Below, one piece after another: positions 1-5,834 of a DNA stretch of 12,235 nt. Positions within the stretch are counted from its first letter, which is position 1. The number at the start of each line of letters is the position of its first letter. A program made the translations under genes and the position numbers. The stretch comes from JACVRM01 sp046262315 (GTDB taxonomy: Bacteria > Actinomycetota > Thermoleophilia > Gaiellales > Gaiellaceae): assembly GCA_046262315.1 (NCBI GenBank), contig JBHEMZ010000140.1:1-12235 (forward strand). Reading direction: 5' to 3'. Below the pieces are notes generated by a model, which saw nothing but the letters and a program-made list of their open reading frames with translations, did no database searches and had not been told where the DNA came from.

Positions 1-244
1 AACTCGGTTCAGAATGAAGGCTCGCCGGCGAGGCGCGCTGGGCGAGTGCGAGTCTAGGACGCAGGGAGCGTCAATAGCAGCGCTATTGGCGCGACTGAGG
101 ACGACGGATCGCGCCGTCCAGCCTGTCTCGGCGGCATAGCACTTCGTTTTGAAACGAGTTCTTAGCACCGAAGCGCGCAGAAAGCGTGACTTGTCTCCTC
201 CCCGGCGCGAATGCCCGCGGATGCCCAGGCTATGCTCGGCGGCC
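1..244. other. Gene-free leader region upstream of rnhB
   Basis: I see no supportable gene here. A short open frame from the ATG at 14 to a TAG at 137-139 encodes about 41 residues without recognisable features, and the other frames close quickly. The region contains a strong hairpin (68-92), a perfect 12-nt palindrome CTCGCCGGCGAG at 21-32 and an A/T-richer palindrome around 144-157. It could hold the terminator of a gene lying left of the window and the promoter of the rnhB cluster, but no convincing -35/-10 pair was found. Confidence 0.5.
68..92. terminator. Strong hairpin upstream of rnhB, possible terminator
   Basis: The arms 68-78 and 82-92 (core CAATAGC / GCTATTG) pair over 11 positions, with one G-T wobble at 71/89, around a three-base AGC loop. 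No run of T follows on either side, so this is not a canonical Rho-independent terminator. GC-rich actinobacteria often use hairpins lacking a T tract. It could end transcription of a gene to the left of the window, or be a leader structure of the rnhB transcript. Confidence 0.35.
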
Positions 245-898
245 ATGCCGACACGCCCGGGCCACCGCCTCCTTAGGTTCGACCGGCGTTTCGGCGCACG
301 GTTCGTGGCCGGGGCGGACGAGGCCGGCCGCGGTTCGCTGGCGGGGCCGCTCGTGGTGGCCGGTGTGCTGCTCGACTACGAGTGTCTGCGCGACCACCGC
401 GTCCGTCCCCTCGCCGACCTGAACGACTCGAAGCAGCTCTCGCACGCCGACCGAGAGCGGCTCTTCCGGGCCGTGATCGGCTGCGCCGAACGCGTGAGCG
501 TCCACGTCTTCCCGCCTTGGCGGATCGACCGCGACGGCCTGCACCGCTCGAACTTGGCCGGCCTGCGGGCCGCGCTGCATGCCCTTTCACCGCCCGCCGA
601 GGCGTGCCTGGTGGACGGCTTTCGGCTCGGGCCGAGCGCGCCCCCGCACCGGGCGGTCGTGGACGGCGACGAGCGCAGCGCCGCCATCGCGGCAGCCTCG
701 GTCGTCGCCAAGGTCGTCCGCGACCGCGCCATGCGGCGGATGGACGCGCTCTTCCCGCACTACGGCTTCCGCTCGCACGTCGGCTACATCACGCCGGAGC
801 ACTCGGCTGTCGTGCGCCGGCGTGGGCCCTCCGAGATCCACCGCCTCTCATTCCAGGCGCTCTGTTATGCCGAAAGCGCTAACGCGCTCTCGGCATAG
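245..898 (+). CDS. rnhB: Ribonuclease HII
   Basis: RNase HII cleaves the RNA strand of RNA-DNA hybrids and removes single ribonucleotides from DNA in the cytoplasm. With the start at 245 the protein has 217 residues, normal for the family. The catalytic set is complete: D25 and E26 in GADEAGRG, D124 in LVDGF and D141 in DGDERSAAIAAAS, followed by the conserved VVAKVVRDR stretch and, near the end, YGFRSHVGY and HRLSF. D124 and D141 are 17 apart, the spacing expected in RNase HII. The frame is open from a TTG at 149 and has another ATG at 221. I prefer 245 because it places DEAGRG about 25 residues in, as in relatives, but no start has a good ribosome binding site. The last 32 nt overlap yraN, implying one transcript. 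Confidence 0.95.
   Translation: MPTRPGHRLLRFDRRFGARFVAGADEAGRGSLAGPLVVAGVLLDYECLRDHRVRPLADLNDSKQLSHADRERLFRAVIGCAERVSVHVFPPWRIDRDGLHRSNLAGLRAALHALSPPAEACLVDGFRLGPSAPPHRAVVDGDERSAAIAAASVVAKVVRDRAMRRMDALFPHYGFRSHVGYITPEHSAVVRRRGPSEIHRLSFQALCYAESANALSA
867..896 (+). promoter_or_regulatory. Hairpin spanning rnhB stop and yraN start
   Basis: Arms 867-879 (ATGCCGAAAGCGC) and 884-896 (GCGCTCTCGGCAT) form a 13-bp stem with one mismatch around a TAAC loop. The left arm begins exactly at the yraN ATG, and the right arm ends at the first base of the rnhB TAG stop (896-898). In RNA this would bury the yraN start codon until ribosomes finishing rnhB open the stem, which would couple translation of the two genes. 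The structure is seen directly; the coupling role is inference. Confidence 0.5.
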
Positions 899-1247
899 GG
901 TCGAAGGGTCGACTCGCTCGGCGGGCGCGCGCGCGGAGCGGCGCGCGCGCCTCCACTACCGGCTGCGCGGCTACCGCATCCTCGACGCGAACGCCTGGGC
1001 GGGCGGCTACGAGCTCGATCTCGTCGCGCGGCGAGGCCAGACGATTGTCTTCTGCGAGGTGAAGCAGAAGGCGGGTCCCCGCTTCGGCGACCCCGCCGAG
1101 ATGGTGACCGAGGAGAAGCAGCGTCGTATCCGACGGGCCGCTGAGGCGTGGCTCGCGGCGCGTCCCGCGCTCGCCGGGCTCCAGGTGCGCTTCGACGTCG
1201 TCACGATCACGCCACGCGGGGTTCTCCGGCTTGCCGATGTCTTCTAG
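867..1247 (+). CDS. yraN: YraN/UPF0102 family endonuclease-like protein
   Basis: This 126-residue protein is the typical size of the UPF0102/YraN family, a small PD-(D/E)XK nuclease-fold family of poorly known function, often encoded beside rnhB and comM. The family core is visible: an A-R-AERRARLHY helix, LRGYRILDANAW, then YELDLVARRG and VFCEVKQK, which supply the acidic residue and the E-x-K of the nuclease-like fold, followed by FGDPAEMVTEEKQRRI and an AAEAWL helix. The ATG at 867 is the only start codon found upstream of the conserved core in this frame; it overlaps rnhB by 32 nt and lies in a hairpin. The downstream gene begins 11 nt before this stop. Family assignment is secure; the biochemical role is not established. 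Confidence 0.9.
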   Translation: MPKALTRSRHRVEGSTRSAGARAERRARLHYRLRGYRILDANAWAGGYELDLVARRGQTIVFCEVKQKAGPRFGDPAEMVTEEKQRRIRRAAEAWLAARPALAGLQVRFDVVTITPRGVLRLADVF

Positions 1248-1839
1248 GGCGCCGGCCCCGCCGTACAGCGGCGAGGATCCTCACGCGCTCTGGCACGTCT
1301 CCGAGGACGACTCGCTGCGCCGCTTCGAGCCGCACCGCGCCGCCACGGCGCTCACGGACGCCGAGCTCGTCTGGGCCGTGGACACGCGCCACCTGCCGAT
1401 GTTCTGGTTCCCACGCGAGTGCCCGCGCTGCACCTTCTGGGCCGGGCCCGGCACGTTCGCCGACGACGTGGAGCGCTTCCTGTACGTGCGCGAGCGGCGC
1501 GTGCACGCGATCGAGTCGGCGTGGCTTGCCCGCATGCGCGAAGCGCGTGTCGTCGCCTACCGCATGCCCGAGAAGACGTTCGAGCCTCACGCGGAGGTTG
1601 GGGGCTACTGGCTCAGCCGGGTCCCCGTCGAGCCTGTCGAGCTGGTGGAGCTCGGCGACCTGCTCGAGCGGCACGCGGAAGCGGAGATCGAGCTGCGCGT
1701 CCTGCCGAGCCTCTGGCCGCTCTGGAACCGGGTGACCCGGTCCACGCTCGAGTTCAGCGGCCTGCGGCTGCGGAACGCGCAGCCCGCGCCGGTGTCGGAG
1801 GGGCGGCCGAGCGGCCGCCCCTCCGCGTATGAGAACTAG
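1237..1839 (+). CDS. DUF6886-like conserved protein of unknown function
   Basis: I recognise this 200-residue protein as a member of a conserved bacterial family of unknown function (DUF6886, from memory). Features in order: LWHVSEDDSLRRFEPH at about residues 18-33, AELVWAVDTRHLPMFWFPRECPRCTFW around 42-68, AGPGTFADD, an AIESAWLARMREARVVAYRMP helix-strand region, GGYWLSRVPVEP, and LPSLWPLWNRVTRSTLEFSGLRLRNAQP near the end. The N-terminal His-containing segment resembles the start of folds that bind nucleotides or ADP-ribose, but that is only a guess. There is no signal peptide or membrane segment. The ATG at 1237 is chosen; a TTG six bases upstream is also possible. It overlaps yraN by 11 nt and so is probably co-transcribed. 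Its final codons encode a perfect hairpin, and its stop overlaps the stop of the opposite-strand gene. Confidence 0.75.
   Translation: MSSRAPAPPYSGEDPHALWHVSEDDSLRRFEPHRAATALTDAELVWAVDTRHLPMFWFPRECPRCTFWAGPGTFADDVERFLYVRERRVHAIESAWLARMREARVVAYRMPEKTFEPHAEVGGYWLSRVPVEPVELVELGDLLERHAEAEIELRVLPSLWPLWNRVTRSTLEFSGLRLRNAQPAPVSEGRPSGRPSAYEN
1796..1825. terminator. Perfect 13-bp hairpin between convergent genes
   Basis: Arms 1796-1808 (CGGAGGGGCGGCC) and 1813-1825 (GGCCGCCCCTCCG) are exact reverse complements around a GAGC loop. On the - strand the hairpin begins about 10 nt beyond the stop of the cysteine-repeat gene, a normal terminator position. On the + strand it lies inside the last codons of the DUF6886-like gene and encodes EGRPSGRPS. 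There is no T tract on either side. A bidirectional terminator placed within coding sequence is the simplest reading. Confidence 0.6.
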
Positions 1840-2681
1840 CCCTTTGCGTGCTGCGAGACGCAGCGGCCGAATGCGTTCGACTTCTTCGGCCCCGTGCCGT
1901 AGCGGTTGCGGAACGCGACCGGGTCCGCGGCCCGCTCGGCCTTGCAGATCTTGGCCGCCTTGATCCTCGCGGCCTTGCGCTCGTCGGCGGCCGCCTTGGC
2001 CTTCGTCGAGACGCACTTGCCGAATGCGTTGCTGTCGTCGGCGTTCGTGCCGTAGAAGTCGGCGAATGTCTTGCCGCCGTGGGACGCCGGGAACGTGAGG
2101 TCCGACTGCTCCGCCCGGCACTGTTCCGCTGCGTTTTGCTCGTCGGCACGGTTCGCCCGCTCGTGCTGCGAGACGCAGCGGCCGAACGCGTTGGCGCGCT
2201 TCGGAGCCGTTCCGTGGAGGAGCCCGAAGTCGCGAGCACCAAGCGCAGCCCGCTCGGCGCTGCACGCCTTCGCGGCGTTCACAGTGTGCTCGGAACCCTG
2301 GGTGGACAGTGCCTGCGCCTTCTGCGCGATGCAGCTCGCCATCGCGCCCTTGCGGCCGCCGCCGTAGTACTGCTCGAACGTCTTGCCGCCGTGGGTGACG
2401 GCGAACTCGGCGTCCTTCCGCTCAGCATTGCACTGCTGTGCCGCCTCGTGCCGAGCGGCGCGCTGGGCATGGGCCTGGCGCGACACGCACCGGCCGAACG
2501 CGTTCTGCCCGTTGTGGTTCGTGCCGTATGTGGCCTTGAACGCGGCCGGCCCCATCGCCTCGCGCTGAGCCCGGCAAGCCTCGGCTGCGTTCACGCGGTC
2601 GGCGGCCGTTCCGGGGTCTGCGAGCGCGACCGCCGGCATGGCGAACAAGGCAAAAAGGGCAAGCGTGATCATCCTCTTCAT
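1836..2681 (-). CDS. Secreted protein with five two-cysteine repeats
   Basis: This 281-residue protein starts with a clear Sec signal peptide: MKRM, then a hydrophobic stretch to about residue 20 ending in AVALA before DPG. The rest is five repeats, each with a Cys near an AxxCxAER motif and a second Cys in NAFGRCVS. Ten cysteines stand at 36/65, 84/117, 140/169, 188/223 and 246/274. Repeats 1, 3 and 5 have Cys-Cys spacings of 29, 29 and 28 and carry YGT or HGT; repeats 2 and 4 have 33 and 35 and carry HGGKTF. The order is therefore A-B-A-B-A, with a period of about 105 residues. One disulfide per repeat in an exported helical array is plausible. Function is unknown; the repeats are not a named domain I recognise. 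The start is supported by AAAGGGG (2690-2696), 8 nt upstream on this strand. Confidence 0.85.
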   Translation of the reverse strand: MKRMITLALFALFAMPAVALADPGTAADRVNAAEACRAQREAMGPAAFKATYGTNHNGQNAFGRCVSRQAHAQRAARHEAAQQCNAERKDAEFAVTHGGKTFEQYYGGGRKGAMASCIAQKAQALSTQGSEHTVNAAKACSAERAALGARDFGLLHGTAPKRANAFGRCVSQHERANRADEQNAAEQCRAEQSDLTFPASHGGKTFADFYGTNADDSNAFGKCVSTKAKAAADERKAARIKAAKICKAERAADPVAFRNRYGTGPKKSNAFGRCVSQHAKG

Positions 2682-2689
2682 GTTCAGAA

Positions 2690-2696
2690 CCCCTTT
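2690..2696 (-). promoter_or_regulatory. Ribosome binding site of the cysteine-repeat gene
   Basis: Read on the - strand, AAAGGGG lies 8 nt before the ATG at 2681. It fixes the start in front of the signal peptide. Confidence 0.6.
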
Positions 2697-2749
2697 CGTG
2701 GTTGCTGGTTGGCAGACGCCGTCGGGGGTTCAGCCTTGCGGAGCGCGCC

Positions 2750-2785
2750 GTAAAGATCCTGTAAAACCCGGAGCTTCAGGATTAC
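2750..2785 (-). promoter_or_regulatory. Possible control region of the cysteine-repeat gene
   Basis: The 115-bp gap between the Nudix stop and the cysteine-repeat start contains two GTAAA copies exactly 11 nt apart (2750 and 2761, + strand; TTTAC on the - strand). The same stretch forms an imperfect inverted repeat: GTAAAGATCCTG (2750-2761) against CAGGATTAC (2777-2785). The 11-nt spacing resembles tandem sites of OmpR/PhoB-type response regulators. TTTACA on the - strand could also act as a -35 element, but no good -10 hexamer was found. The hairpin could instead terminate the Nudix transcript. Low confidence. Confidence 0.3.
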
Positions 2786-2796
2786 GGGCGCAGCTG

Positions 2797-3312
2797 CTAG
2801 AGCAGATTGAGGGCGTCGAGCGCCTGGTAGCCGATGGCGACGTCGGTGAGGTTGCCGCCGCGCAGATGCTCGCGGAACTCAGCCAGCGGCATCAGGACGA
2901 CCTCCACGTGCTCGTCGGGCGCAGGGTCGCCCCCCCGCCGACACCCGGTCGCGAGGGCCGTGTGTTTCCGGTGCGTCGAGTACGCGGACGCCACGTGCAC
3001 ACCGGCTAGGCGGACGTCGCCCTCGTAGCCCGTCTCCTCCAGTAGCTCGCGGCCTGCCGCCGCAAGCGGGTCCTCACCGTCGTCCACCAGACCGCCGGGC
3101 AGCTCGAGGAGCGTCCGCTCCGGCCCCGGGCGGAACTCGCGCACGAGCACGACCTCCCGTTCTGTGGTCAGCGCGAGCACTGCGACCGTCTCGGGATTCA
3201 CGATGACCTCGAACTCGGCCTCCGAGCCGTCGGGAAGCTCGAAGCGGCGCGCGACGACGTGGCGGTAGCCGCGGTAGACGTCGCGCTCCGAGAGCTTGCG
3301 CCAGGGCCTCAT
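2797..3312 (-). CDS. Nudix hydrolase, ADP-ribose pyrophosphatase-like
   Basis: This 171-residue protein carries a complete Nudix box (GX5EX7REUXEEXGU) at residues 74-96: G74, E80, R88-E89, E92-E93 and G95-Y96, which binds Mg2+ and cleaves nucleoside diphosphates linked to another group. The flanking layout (VAVLAL strand, VVLVREFRPGPERTLLELPGG before the box, then a VHVASAYS segment after it) resembles the ADP-ribose pyrophosphatase branch, whose members hydrolyse ADP-ribose to AMP and ribose 5-phosphate. The exact substrate cannot be fixed from sequence. It is transcribed away from comM, with only 60 bp between the two starts, and in the same direction as the cysteine-repeat gene 115 bp downstream. 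No good ribosome binding site precedes the ATG at 3312. Confidence 0.9.
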   Translation of the reverse strand: MRPWRKLSERDVYRGYRHVVARRFELPDGSEAEFEVIVNPETVAVLALTTEREVVLVREFRPGPERTLLELPGGLVDDGEDPLAAAGRELLEETGYEGDVRLAGVHVASAYSTHRKHTALATGCRRGGDPAPDEHVEVVLMPLAEFREHLRGGNLTDVAIGYQALDALNLL

Positions 3313-3372
3313 ACCCGGGAGTTTCCACTTTCGGCACAGTCACGTCGAACTTCCCCGGATAGCTTCGGCGCC
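3313..3372. promoter_or_regulatory. Divergent promoter region, Nudix versus comM
   Basis: Only 60 bp separates the start codons of two divergently transcribed genes, so if neither is read from further upstream both promoters must lie here or within the coding ends. On the + strand TAGCTT (3360-3365) fits a TANNNT -10 element 7 nt before the comM GTG, but no matching -35 hexamer is visible. No ribosome binding site is evident on either side. Confidence 0.3.
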
Positions 3373-4833
3373 GTGCTCGCGCGCGTCGTCACCCACGCTC
3401 TCGTCGGGCTCGACGCGCGGCGCGTCGAGGTGGAGGCGCACCTCCAGAATGGGCTGCCAAGCTTCTCCATCGTCGGCCTTGCGGACCGCGCCTGCCAGGA
3501 GGCCAAGCACCGCGTCCGGAGCGGTGTGGCGGCGACCGGCCTCGACTGGCCGTCGCGCAGGATCACGGTCAACCTCGCCCCGGCGTCGCTGCGCAAGGAG
3601 GGGCCGAGCTTCGACCTCGCGATTGCGCTCGCCGTGCTTGCCGCCTCGCGGCAGGTGCCGGCAGAGCGCGTCGAGGAGCACGCGGCGGTCGGCGAACTCG
3701 CTCTCGACGGCCGGGTCCGCCCGGTGGGCGGGCTCGTAGTCGCCGCGGAGGGAGCGCGCCGCGACGGCCTCTATCGGGTGCTCTGCGCGGCGGAGGGAGC
3801 GGCCGAGGCTGCGCTTGCGGGCGTCGAACCGGTCGGCGTCACGCACGTGGGCGAGGCGGCCGCCTACCTGCGCGGCGAGACCGATCCCCCGCCCCCGCCG
3901 CCGTCGAACGGAAGCCGCCCGGGCCGGCCGGCGCTGGATCTCGGCGATGTCCGCGGCCAGCACCGCGCCAGGCGGGCGCTCGAGCTCGCGGCCGCAGGTG
4001 GTCACAACCTGCTGTTGGCGGGGCCCCCGGGCACGGGCAAGACGATGCTCGCGCGCCGGCTCCCCGGAATCCTGCCGCCGCTCGAGGAGGACGAGGCGCT
4101 CGAGGTGACCCGCATCCACTCCGTCGCGCGCCTCCTGCATCCCGGCGAGGGGCTGGTGCGCGAACGGCCTTTCCGTGCGCCGCACCACAGTGCATCGATG
4201 CCCGCCGTCGTAGGGGGAGGCCACGGCGCGCTGCGGCCCGGGGAGGCCACGCTCGCGCACAACGGCGTCCTGCTCCTCGACGAGCTACCGGAGTTCGCGC
4301 GGCCCGTGCTGGAGGCACTGCGCCAGCCCCTCGAGGACGGCGCCATCGCAGTCGCGCGCGTCGACGGCAAGGCCATCTTCCCCGCGAGGTTTCAGCTCGT
4401 GGGGACGATGAACCTCTGCGCCTGCGGTGCGCGCGGCGATCCTGGCGCCGAGTGCTCCTGCTCGCCCCAGCGCATTGCATCTTTCCGCGACAAGCTGTCC
4501 CGCGCGCTGCTCGACCGCTTCGACCTGGTGGTGACGGTACCGCGGGCGCGGGCACAGGAGTTCGCGGCGGCAGGCGGCGAGCCCTCCGCGAACGTGTGCG
4601 AGCGCGTGGTCGCCGCACGCGGACGACTGGCGGCTGAGCGGCCGGCGCGCAGGGAGGCGGCCGAAGTGCTCCTCGATCGTGCGGTCGAGCGCCTCCCGTT
4701 GTCGGGGCGCGGGCGTGCGCGCGTTGGTCGCCTCGCGGAGACTGTCGCCGCGCTGGCCGGCTCGGATGCGGTGGAGGAGGAGCATCTCGCGGAAGCGCTC
4801 GCGTACCGGCCCCCAAAAGAGCTCGCCACGTGA
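3373..4833 (+). CDS. comM: ComM/YifB family AAA+ ATPase (Mg chelatase-like)
   Basis: ComM is a hexameric AAA+ helicase that aids branch migration when transformed single-stranded DNA is integrated; the protein was formerly called Mg chelatase-like YifB. From the GTG at 3373 it has 486 residues, close to the usual 500. The N-terminal domain begins LARVVTHALVGLDARRVEVE and contains LPSFSIVGLADRACQEAKHRV. The ATPase core has Walker A GPPGTGKT (217-224), Walker B LLLDE (300-304), and the paired cysteines C349, C351, C361 and C363 of the family's zinc-binding insert. RALLDRFDL follows, then the C-terminal helical domain. The frame is open further upstream (to 3259), but that would overlap the Nudix gene, and relatives begin near LARV. 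Its TGA overlaps the dprA GTG in GTGA, so the two are translationally coupled. Confidence 0.95.
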   Translation: MLARVVTHALVGLDARRVEVEAHLQNGLPSFSIVGLADRACQEAKHRVRSGVAATGLDWPSRRITVNLAPASLRKEGPSFDLAIALAVLAASRQVPAERVEEHAAVGELALDGRVRPVGGLVVAAEGARRDGLYRVLCAAEGAAEAALAGVEPVGVTHVGEAAAYLRGETDPPPPPPSNGSRPGRPALDLGDVRGQHRARRALELAAAGGHNLLLAGPPGTGKTMLARRLPGILPPLEEDEALEVTRIHSVARLLHPGEGLVRERPFRAPHHSASMPAVVGGGHGALRPGEATLAHNGVLLLDELPEFARPVLEALRQPLEDGAIAVARVDGKAIFPARFQLVGTMNLCACGARGDPGAECSCSPQRIASFRDKLSRALLDRFDLVVTVPRARAQEFAAAGGEPSANVCERVVAARGRLAAERPARREAAEVLLDRAVERLPLSGRGRARVGRLAETVAALAGSDAVEEEHLAEALAYRPPKELAT

Positions 4834-5819
4834 GCGAGCTCGCCGTCGCCGCCTTCGCAGCCGAGTCGGGCGAGCACGTCCTGTCCGCGCCGCGGCACGA
4901 GCGCTTCCGCGCGTTCTTGCAGCGCTTCGACGAGCGCGCGTACGCGCAGCAGCTGGCGGAGCTGGGCGTGCGCTGGCTGCCGCGCACGAACGCCCGCTTC
5001 CCGCGTTCCCTCGCCTCGATCTTCGACCCGCCCGGCGGCCTGTTCCTGTGGGGTCAGGGCGAAGCGGAGCTCCTTGAGCGTCCGTCCGTGGCCGTCGTCG
5101 GCGCGCGGTCCTGCTCGCCGTACGGCTCGCATGTGGCGCGGGCGCTCGGGCGCGACCTCGCCGCGGCCGGCCTCGTCGTCGTCAGCGGCCTGGCGCGAGG
5201 TGTGGACGGCGAGGCGCACCGAGGCGCGCTCGAGGCGGCGGGGCTCACGGTCGCAGTGCTCGGGTGCGGGATCGACCGCGATTACCCAGCCTCGCACGGC
5301 GCGCTGGCCCTTCGGATCCGTGAGCAGGGGCTGATCGTGTCGGAGTACGGCCCCGGCGTGGATCCGGCTCCGTGGCGTTTTCCGGCGCGCAACCGCATCG
5401 TCGCGGGATTGGCCGCGGCGACGATCGTGGTGGAGGCACGGGAGCGCAGCGGTGCGCTGATCACCGCTGATCTCGCACTCGAGGAGGGCCGCGAGGTGTT
5501 CGCGGTTCCGGGGGAGATCACGAGTGGACTGTCGGCCGGCACAAACCGGCTGCTGACGCTGGGGGCGACCCCGCTTCTCGGGGCCGACGACGTGCTGCGA
5601 GCATTCGGTCTCGAGCAGGCGCCGGCGGCAGCGGGTGAGCCTGGCGAGACGGCGGCCCGTGTCCGAGATGCGCTCGCCGACGGGCCGGCGGCGGTCGACG
5701 ACCTCGTCGTCGCGACCGGTCTCGACGCCGGAGCCCTGGCCGCCGCGCTGTCGGAGCTCGAGCTCCTCGGTCTCGCAGTGGAGGCAGAAGGTGTGTACCG
5801 GTGCGCCGTGGCGCGATGA
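4830..5819 (+). CDS. dprA: DNA-processing protein DprA/Smf
   Basis: DprA protects incoming single-stranded DNA and loads RecA onto it during natural transformation. The 329-residue protein has the Rossmann-like core motifs: VAVVGARSCSPYG (87-99), SGLARGVDGEAHRGAL (119-134), VLGCGIDRDYP, FPARNRIVAGL (184-194), RSGALITADLALEEGREVFAVPG and SGLSAGTNRLL. The C-terminal part (about 270-325), VRDALADGPAAVDDLVVATG and following, looks like the winged-helix DML1-type domain. The region before the core is about 85 residues and includes an Arg-rich helical part, which may correspond to a reduced SAM-like domain. The GTG start overlaps the comM stop by 4 nt. Presence of comM and dprA alone does not prove competence, because both are widely conserved. 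Confidence 0.95.
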   Translation: MSELAVAAFAAESGEHVLSAPRHERFRAFLQRFDERAYAQQLAELGVRWLPRTNARFPRSLASIFDPPGGLFLWGQGEAELLERPSVAVVGARSCSPYGSHVARALGRDLAAAGLVVVSGLARGVDGEAHRGALEAAGLTVAVLGCGIDRDYPASHGALALRIREQGLIVSEYGPGVDPAPWRFPARNRIVAGLAAATIVVEARERSGALITADLALEEGREVFAVPGEITSGLSAGTNRLLTLGATPLLGADDVLRAFGLEQAPAAAGEPGETAARVRDALADGPAAVDDLVVATGLDAGALAAALSELELLGLAVEAEGVYRCAVAR

Positions 5820-5834
5820 CTACGATCGCCGTCC

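Noticed and set aside
14..139. Small open frame of about 41 codons from the ATG at 14
   Set aside because: No ribosome binding site, no recognisable motif, and it runs across the hairpin at 68-92; not supportable as a gene.
1207..2265. Long - strand open frame opposite the DUF6886-like gene and through the repeat gene
   Set aside because: It is an Arg/Pro/Gly-rich shadow expected in GC-rich DNA; the two real genes in this interval have family motifs or a signal peptide with repeats.
3340..4987. Long - strand open frames opposite comM
   Set aside because: The + strand encodes a complete ComM with Walker motifs; the opposite frames have no motifs and an Arg-rich composition.
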